Both the position numbers and the translations under genes were made by a program. DNA of 64,000 nt from Streptomyces sp. I6. Its GTDB lineage: Bacteria > Actinomycetota > Actinomycetes > Streptomycetales > Streptomycetaceae. Below the pieces are notes generated by a model. The model saw only the letters and a program-made list of their open reading frames with translations. It ran no database searches and had not been told where the DNA came from. Positions 41,030 through 49,092 of the stretch are shown here, one piece after another. How positions within the stretch are numbered: the stretch's first letter is position 1; each line of letters starts with the position of its first letter. The stretch lies in the NCBI GenBank assembly GCA_003725745.1, contig RHDP01000001.1, positions 2,447,501-2,511,500 on the forward strand, read 5' to 3'.

Positions 41030-41470
41030 GTGAACGTGGAAATCACCCGAACCGAATCTTCCGCTCCTGCCCGGCAGTTCACCGTCCTGCTCTCCCCCAC
41101 CCGCCGGGGAGCGCGACTGGCCCGGCTGCTCACCACGGCCCAACTGGCCTGCTGGGGAATCCCGTCGGAATCGGCGGCACGAGTCGTCGCCGAACTGGCC
41201 GCCAACGCCGCACTCCACGGGCGGGTACCGGGCAGGGACTTCCGGCTCCGCCTCGCCGTCGAGGACGAGGGCAGGCGCCTGCGGATCGAGGTCACCGACA
41301 CCCGGTGGGACCGGCTGCCGCCCGCCCCCGGCACCCTCGCCCCTCCGGCCGACGATGCCGAGTCGGGGCGCGGCCTGCTGATCGTCGAAGCGCTCGCCGC
41401 ACGGTGGGGCGTGCGTGCGGGCCCCGTACCGCGCAAGACCGTGTGGGCCGAACTCGGCATCGTGCCGTGA
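41030..41470 (+). CDS. ATP-binding (HATPase_c) anti-sigma-like regulator
   Basis: A 146-aa GHKL kinase-fold protein like RsbW/SpoIIAB relatives: SAARVVAELAANAALHGRVP carries the N-box (ELAANAALHG), LRIEVTDTRW the G1 box, and SGRGLLIVEALAARWGVRAG the G2 box. GTG 41030 (MNVEITRTESSAPARQFTVL) starts it; ribosome-binding is weak and the transcript may be leaderless. It is divergent from the XRE/DUF397 pair, completing the three-gene pattern seen many times in Streptomyces genomes. The partner sigma factor or regulator is unknown. Confidence 0.88.
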   Translation: MNVEITRTESSAPARQFTVLLSPTRRGARLARLLTTAQLACWGIPSESAARVVAELAANAALHGRVPGRDFRLRLAVEDEGRRLRIEVTDTRWDRLPPAPGTLAPPADDAESGRGLLIVEALAARWGVRAGPVPRKTVWAELGIVP

Positions 41471-41988
41471 CCGGGCAACCCGCAGCCGGCCCACCCGCAG
41501 CTCCAGGACGGGGAGTCCGATCCGCGGACGAGCCCGTCGCCCGTCCGGTCAGCCGTGTCCGGTCGGTACCGCGAGGCCGTCGCAGTCGTCCGGCCCGGTC
41601 TCCACCGGGACGCCGGTCGTGTCGACGAAGCGCGTCAGCATGGGGAACCACGCCATGGTCATGATGGCCCGCGCGGCCATGTCCCCACCGCCGAAGGGAC
41701 GATCCGTCCCGCCGTCCCGATAACAGGCTCTCCAGACCGGCGGGAGAACTTCAACCGGACTCCCCGCCGTCCGCTTCCGGGCACGGCGTGCGACGGTGTG
41801 TGACCGCGGCCGTCGCAGCGGGCCACCCCGGCGATCGGCGATCGGCGATCGGCGACTCTCCGTAGCACGCGCGGCCCCGGACTCCCCCGGTCCCGCTCCC
41901 CGCGCCCGCGGAGCAGCGCCCGGCCGATTCACGGCTACTCACAGGGAGTTCCCAGATCATCCACAGGCGGGTTCCGCACACTCGCCCC
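41471..41988. other. Gap with 7-bp repeat, no convincing gene
   Basis: GGCGATC occurs three to four times at 41830-41857. A 43-codon frame at 41549-41680 (minus) was considered and not accepted. The promoter for the YHYH lipoprotein gene should lie near 41930-41980 but was not resolved. Confidence 0.45.
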
Positions 41989-42996
41989 ATGACACCAGAA
42001 GAAACCGACCCGTCCCGCGCCTCACGTCCCTCACGTCCCTCACGCCGGATCGTCCTGCTCGGTGGACTCGCCGCCGCCCTGGGCGTGTCCGCCTGCGGAA
42101 GGACCATGGTGACGGGCGTCGCCGACTCCACCTCGACTACCGGAGCGACCGCTCCCACCGCGTCCTCCACCGTCGCCTCGACCGAGGTCACGGGCAGCTA
42201 CTCGATCCGCGACAGCACCACCGGGACGGAGATGGACGTCACCGTCAGCGGCAGCACGCGCTCCATCCGCGCCAACGGGCTGCCCAACCACGCGACGGGC
42301 GACTTCCCCAACCCGGGCAATCCGAACACGATATCGGCGCAGTCGTACGCGTTCGAACTACCGCTGTACGGGACGAAGGCGAAGGAGTTCACGCCTCTCG
42401 CTCTGCCTCAGCCCTTCGGCATAGCCATCAACGGTGTGCCCTTCGATCCCCTCGCCGCCGAGTGGTACCAGAACAACCCGCGCTCCGGTTGGACGGTCGA
42501 GGCCATCGGCCCCTCGGGCACCCTGGGCCTGGACGACAACAACGCCCATGTCCAGCCGACCGGTGCCTACCACTACCACGGCATGCCCACCGGGCTGACG
42601 GGCGTCCTGAAGTCCACCGCCCACTCGCCCCTGCTCGGCTGGGCCGGCGACGGATTCCCCGTCTACGCCAGGTACGGCTACACCGACCCCCGGGACCCGG
42701 ATTCCGGCATCACCGACCTGACCTCGTCGTACCGTCTGCGGTCCGGGACCAGGGGAAGCGGCCCCGGCGGGTCCTACGACGGCACGTACACCGAGGACTT
42801 CGAGTTCGTCGAGGGACACGGCCTGCTCGACCAGGCCAACGGCCGCTTCGCGGTCACCCCCGAGTACCCGGACGGGACGTACCACTACGTCCTCACCACC
42901 GCGTTCCCCTTCGTCCCCCGCTACTTCGCGGGTACCGTCGCGGACAGTTTCGTCAAGGAGGGCGGCGGCGGCCAGGGACCGCGCCCGGGCGCCTGA
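41989..42996 (+). CDS. YHYH-domain lipoprotein
   Basis: A 335-aa exported protein. The N-terminus (PSRRIVLLGGLAAALGVSAC) has twin arginines and a lipobox ending at Cys36, so it is probably a Tat- or Sec-exported lipoprotein. Repeated ASRPSRPSRR precedes it. The YHYH domain is explicit: GLDDNNAHVQPTGAYHYHGM, SPLLGWAGDGFPVYARYGYT and EFVEGHGLLDQANGRFAVTP, ending GTYHYVLTTAFPFVPRYFAG. YHYH proteins are widespread in environmental bacteria with no established biochemistry; metal or copper binding by the His/Tyr motifs has been suggested. It stands alone in the accessory stretch. Confidence 0.9.
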   Translation: MTPEETDPSRASRPSRPSRRIVLLGGLAAALGVSACGRTMVTGVADSTSTTGATAPTASSTVASTEVTGSYSIRDSTTGTEMDVTVSGSTRSIRANGLPNHATGDFPNPGNPNTISAQSYAFELPLYGTKAKEFTPLALPQPFGIAINGVPFDPLAAEWYQNNPRSGWTVEAIGPSGTLGLDDNNAHVQPTGAYHYHGMPTGLTGVLKSTAHSPLLGWAGDGFPVYARYGYTDPRDPDSGITDLTSSYRLRSGTRGSGPGGSYDGTYTEDFEFVEGHGLLDQANGRFAVTPEYPDGTYHYVLTTAFPFVPRYFAGTVADSFVKEGGGGQGPRPGA

Positions 42997-43368
42997 CGGC
43001 AGGAGCCGGCCCGGTGAAGGCGGCGCCCCCGGCGTCGGGGACCACCGGGACCACTGGGGTCACCGGGGCCGCTGCCGCTGGTCGGGCTGCTGGGGCGATG
43101 ACGGCACGTGGGGGAACGGGCGAACTCCCGCGACAGCCACCACCTGTCTGCCGGCCGGGAAGCAGCCCCGCCGCGCCCCGCAACCTCTGGGCCTGGCTGA
43201 CGAGTTCTTGTCCAGAGGGGCGGGCCGGGCCCTCGCCGACATTCTCCGCACGGGGCCGCGCCGATACGGCAGCGCGGCCCCCTCCCGTAGACGCCGGGCG
43301 CGCTCGGGCCCTTCCTCGGTCCCGCCTGGTCTTGGGCCTCGCGGGACCGGTCGGTCACGAACGGGACA
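42997..43368. other. Gap between convergent YHYH and toxin-like genes, nothing identified
   Basis: About 370 bp with ordinary high GC. I see no gene, repeat array or clear terminator here. Confidence 0.45.
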
Positions 43369-44244
43369 TCATGTTGCCGGAACGGAGAACTTGGCGGTGG
43401 GTGCCGTTGCGGGTGCGTTTTCGGGGCACGTCGCTTCGACGGGGTAGAGATACGTCTTGGCTTCGAGGTTGGTGCCGATCGTCGCCAAGAACGTGGCGGT
43501 GCCGGAGAAGTCCAGACTCCTGGTCGAGCTGTTCAGAGACAGCTGAGGGGGCAGTGCGGGGGCACCGTTCGAACGGGCCTTGACGACAGTGTCGTAGAGA
43601 TCCGACACCTGAGGGGTCGTCCGCAGATGGTAGATGGCCTTGCCGTTGATCTTGGTCTGGAGGGCCAGGTTTCCCTTGGCCTGCACCTTGATGAGACTCG
43701 CGTAGATACAGGCCTGCTTCCCCGCGGGGACCTTGATGTTCTGCGAGGGAAGCGTGTAGGTGTCGGTCGTCGAGGTGGTCTGTGCTTTGGCCTCCGAGAA
43801 GGAGACGGTGTTCGTGGTCTCGGCGCCGAAGGTCACCGCGTCCGAGAGCTTGAACGACCCTGACACCTTGTTGGCGCTGGAGAAACCGGTGGTGACCGTG
43901 ACCGTGGTAGCCGTGGTGATCGCCTTCGATATCGGCTGCGACATGAGCATCTGATCGATACCGGTGTGATTCTGCAGCGCAGCCTTGGTCACGAAGAGAG
44001 GCTCGACCGTGGTGAGGCTCGGTTCACCGACAGCGATGACTTTCGTATCATACATATTCGGCAGAGGTATGATCGCCGTCACGAGCGCTCTCTGACTCGG
44101 TTTGACGCTGTAGAAGATCTGCGTCTGGAGAAGGGGATCCAGGGGAAAGATGACCGTTTGCGCGGACGCAGGCGTCGCCGCGATCAGCAGCAGCGACATC
44201 CCGCCGCCCATCACACATCCGATACGCCTCGACAGTCTTGACAT
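43369..44244 (-). CDS. Secreted aerolysin-type beta-pore-forming protein (ETX/MTX2-like)
   Basis: A 291-aa exported protein. CGGAGGG is well spaced before ATG 44244, and the signal peptide is MSRLSRRIGCVMGGGMSLLL to about residue 28. The middle has the ETX/MTX2 signature: NHTGIDQMLMSQPISKAITT, TATTVTVTTGFSSANKVSGS, a Ser/Thr-rich amphipathic stretch VTFGAETTNTVSFSEAK, then TTSTTDTYTLPSQNIKVPAG and KQACIYASLIKVQAKGNL. This alternating pattern forms the transmembrane hairpin in aerolysin-like toxins. Base composition is well below the surroundings (about 50% GC around 44041-44100), a sign of transfer. Target cells are unknown. No partner or immunity gene is visible. Confidence 0.8.
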   Translation of the reverse strand: MSRLSRRIGCVMGGGMSLLLIAATPASAQTVIFPLDPLLQTQIFYSVKPSQRALVTAIIPLPNMYDTKVIAVGEPSLTTVEPLFVTKAALQNHTGIDQMLMSQPISKAITTATTVTVTTGFSSANKVSGSFKLSDAVTFGAETTNTVSFSEAKAQTTSTTDTYTLPSQNIKVPAGKQACIYASLIKVQAKGNLALQTKINGKAIYHLRTTPQVSDLYDTVVKARSNGAPALPPQLSLNSSTRSLDFSGTATFLATIGTNLEAKTYLYPVEATCPENAPATAPTAKFSVPAT

Positions 44245-44899
44245 CGATACCCTCCGGTTGGAATAAGAACGTATGGCGCGAAAGCGGCGAATTGCCGGCG
44301 CAACACCAGCCGACGGCGGCCACCAGCGCGAGATGATGTCTTCGAGTAGCCCGCTGCCCGCGACTACGGCGTGAGAGTCCAACCCCGCCTTCCCCAACCC
44401 CACTGAGTCGGCGTCATGCGAAGAGAGGATGGACTCGGCAGCGGGTGTACGCGAGTCTCCCGGGCGGCACAAAAGGGGGTCACCCAAATGCCGGATCAAT
44501 CGGTCTCTCCCGGGTCCCGGAAGTCTAGACCAACCCCCCTTCCCGCACTACGGATTGCGCGGGAAGACTTTCCGATCCGCCCAACAGGGCAGCCGCCCGC
44601 AGGGAGAATCGCCGGCCCTCGGCAGCAGCGTGGCTGCCCTGCCGTGGCCGACCCGGGGCCCTGCCGGGACGGCCCCGGAGGCCCGGGGCCGTCCTCCGGG
44701 GCGGCCTTCGCCGTGCACCCGGGTGGCGCCTCGGATACGCACGATGATCCGGCTCGACCAGCACAGGCAGAACCGGACCATTTCCGGATCGGCGCCCCGC
44801 GGCCGCCTGCCGCGTGCGCCGATCCGTCCGAAGCCGTACACCGGGCCTCACCGACACCGCCTGAGCAAGGACACTGTCCGTCAGCTGCGTTGCGACACG
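44245..44899. other. Upstream region of the toxin-like gene, no gene seen
   Basis: About 650 bp. The first 150 bp are less GC-rich and should hold the toxin gene promoter. Longer frames across 44430-44950 have no recognisable product. Confidence 0.4.
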
Positions 44900-44934
44900 G
44901 AAGAGGTCCCTGTTCGACGAACAGGGACCTCTTC
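44900..44934. terminator. Perfect 16-bp hairpin
   Basis: GAAGAGGTCCCTGTTC (44900-44915) and GAACAGGGACCTCTTC (44919-44934) enclose a 3-nt loop. No gene end is adjacent, so its role is unclear; it may be a terminator left from a deleted gene or an RNA element. Confidence 0.55.
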
Positions 44935-44982
44935 GTGCGCGGGGCATGACCGCAGGGGTGCAGGGGCGGGCAGCAGACGACT

Positions 44983-45063
44983 GACCTGGAGAAACCCTGC
45001 CAGGGGAGGCTCCTCGCCATGACGATCCGCTGGACTTGGTTCGCCCCCTCGTCAATCTGGGTG
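44983..45063 (-). pseudogene. Relic of an acyl-CoA dehydrogenase 3' end
   Basis: This 81-bp segment matches 45199-45279 (end of the intact acyl-CoA dehydrogenase gene plus its 3' flank) with about 12 mismatches. Translated, it still reads TQIDEGANQVQRIVMARSLP against TQIYEGTNQVQRIVMARNLP. Upstream coding sequence and any start are absent. It may be a leftover of a duplicate gene or of an insertion that copied the gene end. Confidence 0.75.
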
Positions 45064-45215
45064 CTTTACGCGTCAGCGGCCGTTTCCGGTCCGGTATCCG
45101 CCCGGGACTCCCCCCGCATGACGCCCAGGAACGGCCCCGATCGGGCCGCAACGGGCAGGAAGCCAAAGCAGCCCTCTCGAACCCTTGAAACAGCCCTTGA
45201 CCTGCGAAAACCCCA

Positions 45216-46364
45216 TTAGGGAAGGTTCCTCGCCATCACGATCCGCTGGACTTGGTTCGTCCCCTCGTAAATCTGGGTGATCTTGGCGTCGCGCATCATG
45301 CGCTCCACCGGGTAGTCGCGGGTGTAGCCGTAGCCGCCGAGGAGCTGGACGGCGTCGGTGGTCACCTCCATGGCCACGTCCGAAGCGAAGCACTTGGCGG
45401 CGGCGCCCTGGAAGGTGAGGTCGCGGTCGCCCCGCTCGGACTTCGCCGCGGCCGCGTAGGTGAGCTGGCGGGCGGCCTCGATCTTCATCGCCATGTCGGC
45501 GAGCATGAACTGGACGCCCTGGAAGTCGGCGATCGGCTTGCCGAACTGCCGGCGCTCGCGAACGTAGCCCTTGGCGTAGTCGAGGGCGCCCTGCGCGATG
45601 CCGAGGGCCTGAGCCGCGATGGTGATGCGGGTGTGGTCCAGGGTCTTCATGGCCGTGGCGAAGCCCGTGCCCTCGGCGCCGATCATGCGGTCGGCGGGGA
45701 TGCGGACGTTGTCGAGGTAGACCTCGCGGGTCGGGGAGCCCTTGATCCCGAGCTTCTTCTCGGGGGCGCCGAACGACACGCCCTCGTCGGACTTCTCCAC
45801 GACGAAGGCAGAGATGCCCTTGGAGCGCTTCTCGGGGTCGGTGACGGCCATCACCGTGTAGAACTCGGACTCACCGGCGTTGGTGATCCAGCGCTTCACA
45901 CCGTTGAGGACCCAGAAGTCGCCGTCGCGCACCGCGCGGGTCTTCATGCCGGCCGCATCGGAGCCCGCGTCAGGCTCGGAGAGGCAGTAGGAGAACATCG
46001 CGTCGCCCTTGGCGAGCGGGCCCAGGTACTTCTTCTTCAGCTCCTCGGAACCGGAGAGGATCACCGGCAGCGAGCCCAGCTTGTTGACCGCGGGGATCAG
46101 GGAGGACGAGGCGCAGACGCGGGCGACCTCCTCGATGACGAGCACGGTCGCGAGCGCGTCCGCGCCGGCGCCGCCGTACTCCTCCGGGACGTGCACCGCG
46201 TGCAGGTCCGCGGCCACCAGCGCGTCCAGGGCCTCCTGCGGGAAGCGGGCCTCTTCGTCGACTGCGGCCGCGAACGGCGCGATCTTCGCCTCGGCGAGCG
46301 AGCGGACCGTCTCCCTGAGCATGTCGTGCTCTTCGGACGGGCGGTACAGGTCGAAGTCAGGCAC
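45216..46364 (-). CDS. Acyl-CoA dehydrogenase
   Basis: A 382-aa FAD enzyme that introduces the alpha-beta double bond in acyl-CoA during fatty-acid or branched-chain amino-acid breakdown. Family landmarks are present: FSYCLSEPDAGSDAAGMKTR, KRWITNAGESEFYTVMAV, RRQFGKPIADFQGVQFMLAD, QLLGGYGYTRDYPVERMMRD and the catalytic Glu region KITQIYEGTNQVQRIVMARN. GTG 46364 follows AAGGGAGAC. Substrate chain cannot be assigned. A TAAC-N4-GTTA sequence lies upstream. The gene's 3' end is partly duplicated at 44983-45063. Confidence 0.93.
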   Translation of the reverse strand: MPDFDLYRPSEEHDMLRETVRSLAEAKIAPFAAAVDEEARFPQEALDALVAADLHAVHVPEEYGGAGADALATVLVIEEVARVCASSSLIPAVNKLGSLPVILSGSEELKKKYLGPLAKGDAMFSYCLSEPDAGSDAAGMKTRAVRDGDFWVLNGVKRWITNAGESEFYTVMAVTDPEKRSKGISAFVVEKSDEGVSFGAPEKKLGIKGSPTREVYLDNVRIPADRMIGAEGTGFATAMKTLDHTRITIAAQALGIAQGALDYAKGYVRERRQFGKPIADFQGVQFMLADMAMKIEAARQLTYAAAAKSERGDRDLTFQGAAAKCFASDVAMEVTTDAVQLLGGYGYTRDYPVERMMRDAKITQIYEGTNQVQRIVMARNLP

Positions 46365-46415
46365 TGTGCTTGTCTCCCTTGGGCACCAAGGTCTTTCACT
46401 CCCCTGAGCAACTGC

Positions 46416-46427
46416 TAACTACCGTTA
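46416..46427. promoter_or_regulatory. Candidate operator upstream of acyl-CoA dehydrogenase
   Basis: TAACTACCGTTA has matching TAAC/GTTA arms in an AT-rich stretch 51 bp before the start codon and 132 bp before the divergent UDP-glucose dehydrogenase. It resembles sites of small dimeric repressors, but no specific family is assignable. Confidence 0.3.
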
Positions 46428-46558
46428 AGTAATACAAACTCTAGTGGTCAGGCCCCGGCCAGGCATACGTGAGCTTGCCGACAGCGGAAAAATGCCCTGG
46501 CACGCTCCCGGTTATGCTCGGGCCCGCAGTCCCTCCGCCCACCCCCAGGAGCAACCCC

Positions 46559-47899
46559 ATGGCCCTCAAGATCACCGTGATCGGCACCGGGTACCTCGGA
46601 GCCACGCACGCAGCGGCCATGGCGGAGCTGGGTTTCGAGGTCCTGGGCCTCGACGTCGTCCCGGAGAAGGTCGCGACGCTGGCCGCGGGCCGGGTCCCGA
46701 TGTACGAGCCCGGCCTGGAGGAGCTGCTCAACCGCCATGTCGCGGGGCTCGAGGGATCCAGCGGGCGGCTGCGCTTCACCACGTCCTGGGACGAGTTGGA
46801 GGACTTCGGCGGAGACGTCCACTTCGTCTGTGTGAACACCCCGCAGAAGCACGGCGAGTACGCCTGCGACATGTCGTACGTGGACGCCGCGTTCACCTCG
46901 CTGGCACCGCGGGTGAAGGGCGGCGCGCTGGTCGTCGGCAAGTCCACCGTGCCGGTCGGGTCGGCGGACCGGCTCGCCCGGCTGCTCGCCGATCACGCGC
47001 CCGAAGGCGTGGATCTGGCCTGGAACCCCGAGTTCCTGCGCGAGGGCTTCGCCGTCCGCGACACCCTGCACCCGGACCGCATCGTGGCGGGCGTGGACGG
47101 CGCGCGGGCCGAGAAGCTGCTGCGCGAGGTGTACGCCACGCCGATCGCCGAGGGCTCGCCGTTCGTGGTGACGGACTTCCCCACGGCGGAGCTGGTGAAG
47201 ACCTCCGCGAACTCGTTCCTCGCCACGAAGATCTCGTTCATCAACGCCATGGCCGAGGTGTGCGAGGCGGCCGGCGGCGACGTGGTGAAGCTGGCCGAGG
47301 CGATCGGCCACGACGAGCGGATCGGCAAGAAGTTCCTGCGGGCCGGGATCGGCTTCGGAGGGGGCTGCCTGCCGAAGGACATCCGGGCGTTCATGGCGCG
47401 CGCCGGTGAACTCGGCGCGGACCAGGCGCTGACCTTCCTGCGCGAGGTCGACTCGATCAACATGCGCCGCCGCGGGCACATGGTGGAACTCGCCCGGGAG
47501 GCCGTGGGCGGCGGGTCCTTCCTGGGCACCCGGGTCGCGGTGCTGGGCGCGACGTTCAAGCCGGACTCGGACGACGTCCGCGACTCACCGGCGCTGAACG
47601 TCGCCGGTCAGATCCATCTGCAGGGCGGCCAGGTCACCGTCTACGACCCCAAGGGCATGGACAACGCCCGTCTGGTCTTCCCGACGCTCGGCTACGCGGA
47701 CAGCGCGCTGGAGGCCGTGCGCGGCGCGGACGTCGTGCTGCATCTGACGGAGTGGCAGGAGTTCGGTGAGCTGGACCCCGCATCGCTGGGCCGGGTGGCG
47801 CTCCGCCGGATCATGCTCGACGGGCGGAACGCGCTGGACGGGGCGAAGTGGCGCGAGGCCGGCTGGACGTACCGCGCGATGGGCCGGCCCCGCGCCTGA
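46559..47899 (+). CDS. UDP-glucose 6-dehydrogenase family protein
   Basis: A 446-aa enzyme that oxidises a UDP-sugar (usually UDP-glucose to UDP-glucuronate) in two NAD-dependent steps. Signatures: the nucleotide loop KITVIGTGYLGATHAAAMAE, NTPQKHGEYACDMSYVDAAF, WNPEFLREGFAVRDTLHPDR, and the catalytic cysteine in GIGFGGGCLPKDIRAFMARA; C-terminal GATFKPDSDDVRDSPALNVA. ATG 46559 has CAGGAG upstream. GDP-mannose dehydrogenase is a related alternative. It is divergent from the acyl-CoA dehydrogenase and convergent with the VOC gene. Confidence 0.92.
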   Translation: MALKITVIGTGYLGATHAAAMAELGFEVLGLDVVPEKVATLAAGRVPMYEPGLEELLNRHVAGLEGSSGRLRFTTSWDELEDFGGDVHFVCVNTPQKHGEYACDMSYVDAAFTSLAPRVKGGALVVGKSTVPVGSADRLARLLADHAPEGVDLAWNPEFLREGFAVRDTLHPDRIVAGVDGARAEKLLREVYATPIAEGSPFVVTDFPTAELVKTSANSFLATKISFINAMAEVCEAAGGDVVKLAEAIGHDERIGKKFLRAGIGFGGGCLPKDIRAFMARAGELGADQALTFLREVDSINMRRRGHMVELAREAVGGGSFLGTRVAVLGATFKPDSDDVRDSPALNVAGQIHLQGGQVTVYDPKGMDNARLVFPTLGYADSALEAVRGADVVLHLTEWQEFGELDPASLGRVALRRIMLDGRNALDGAKWREAGWTYRAMGRPRA

Positions 47900-47911
47900 G
47901 CAGCCGCCGCC

Positions 47912-48274
47912 TCAGCCGGCGCAGAGGCAGAACGGGTGACCGGCGGGGTCCGCGTAGACGCGGAAGCCGCGTGAACGGTCCTCGGTGTCGAGCGGCTTCG
48001 CGCCGAGCGCCAGCACCCGGGCCTCGGCGGCGTCCAGGTCCTCGACGGTCAGGTCGAGGTGGAACTGCTGCGAGGACCCGGACGACGGCCATGCGGGGGC
48101 GGTGTGCCCCGGGGCGGCCTGGAAGGCGAGCGGCGTGCCCTGGTACCCGGTGAGGGTGACCCAGTCGTCGCCGTCCCGCTCCACTCCGGCGCCCAGGATC
48201 TCGGCGTAGAAGGCGGCGAGTGCGCTCGGGTCGGCGCAGTCCAGGACGACGGTCCCCAGTGCGGCGATGGCCAT
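47912..48274 (-). CDS. VOC (glyoxalase/dioxygenase-fold) family protein
   Basis: A 120-aa single-module VOC protein: ALGTVVLDCADPSALAAFYA, GDDWVTLTGYQGTPLAFQAA, FHLDLTVEDLDAAEARVLAL and FRVYADPAGHPFCLCAG. His and Glu positions fit a metal site but the reaction is not assignable; antibiotic-resistance and detoxification roles are common. It shares a 96-bp divergent promoter region and a palindromic element with the CGNR gene. Confidence 0.88.
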   Translation of the reverse strand: MAIAALGTVVLDCADPSALAAFYAEILGAGVERDGDDWVTLTGYQGTPLAFQAAPGHTAPAWPSSGSSQQFHLDLTVEDLDAAEARVLALGAKPLDTEDRSRGFRVYADPAGHPFCLCAG

Positions 48275-48300
48275 GGTGCTTCCTCTCGGACGGGTGGGTG

Positions 48301-48329
48301 GTTACCGGTAATCCACTTCTACCGGTAAC
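48301..48329. promoter_or_regulatory. Palindromic operator between VOC and CGNR genes
   Basis: GTTACCGGTA and TACCGGTAAC form perfect 10-bp inverted arms separated by 9 bp; each arm contains the palindrome TACCGGTA. It lies 27 bp from the VOC start and 41 bp from the CGNR start, placed to control both. Confidence 0.7.
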
Positions 48330-48370
48330 GCGTGACCACATGCTCCCGCAGTGGAGGTAACGTCGCAACC

Positions 48371-48883
48371 ATGAATGACAGAGCCCCGGCACCCGGCGGG
48401 CTCGCGCTGATCGAGTCGCTGGTCAACACGCTGAGCGTCGACACGGGCACGGACCTGCTGGACACCGAGGACGGACGTGCGGCGTTCGGGCTCGGAGAGG
48501 CGGACGTACCGGCCGCGAGGGAACTGCGCGAGGCGCTGCGGGCCGCATGCCTGGCGCACGCCGGTCACACCGCGTCCGGGCGCCACCCCTCGGACCTGAA
48601 CCGGATCCTGGCCGGAGCGCCCGTGCGCGTCCGGGTGGACGGTGCCGGCGCCGCGACCCTTCACCCCGCGGCCGAACCGGCCGGCCTGGCCTCCCGCGTG
48701 GCCGCGGCCATCGCGGAGGCGACCGCCGACGGCACCTGGCTGCGCCTGAAGGCATGCGAGGCGGAGGACTGCCTCTGGGCCTACTACGACCGCAGCCCCG
48801 CGGGCCGCAGCCGCTGGTGCTCCATGGCGGTCTGCGGCAGCCGCGCGAAGATGAGGGCCTACCGGGCGCGCCGGGGCGGGTAG
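48371..48883 (+). CDS. ABATE/CGNR zinc-finger transcription regulator
   Basis: A 170-aa protein. The N-terminal ABATE-like part (ALIESLVNTLSVDTGTDLLD) precedes a C-terminal treble-clef zinc finger: LKACEAEDCLWAYYDRSPAG and RSRWCSMAVCGSRAKMRAYR. The name-giving CGNR reads CGSR here, a common variant. Such proteins are thought to regulate stress genes or bind DNA; experimental data are few. ATG 48371 starts it. It is divergent from the VOC gene, with a perfect inverted repeat between them, so it likely controls the VOC gene and itself. Confidence 0.88.
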   Translation: MNDRAPAPGGLALIESLVNTLSVDTGTDLLDTEDGRAAFGLGEADVPAARELREALRAACLAHAGHTASGRHPSDLNRILAGAPVRVRVDGAGAATLHPAAEPAGLASRVAAAIAEATADGTWLRLKACEAEDCLWAYYDRSPAGRSRWCSMAVCGSRAKMRAYRARRGG

Positions 48884-48919
48884 ACGGCCCCGGGGCGTTG
48901 GCGCGGCCCCGGATCACCC

Positions 48920-49090
48920 CAGGTCATGGCGGAACACCACAGGTCACCACAGGTCACCACAGGTCTACGCGGTGCTCCACAGGTCTGCGCGGATCACCGA
49001 GGATGGCCGCAGATCACCGAAAGTCACCAAAGATCACCAAAGGTCGTCGCGGATCACCACCGATCACCGAAGGTCGACGCGGATCACCGC
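48920..49090. repeat. Degenerate direct repeats around AGGTCACCAC / GATCACCRAAGGTC
   Basis: About ten imperfect units of 10-20 bp fill the gap between the convergent CGNR and dipeptidase genes. Confidence 0.75.
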
Positions 49091-49092
49091 GG

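Noticed and set aside
41549-41680. 43-codon minus-strand ORF (MAARAIMTMAWFPMLTRFV)
   Set aside because: No ribosome-binding site, no recognisable family and no operon context; the size is within chance for this GC content.
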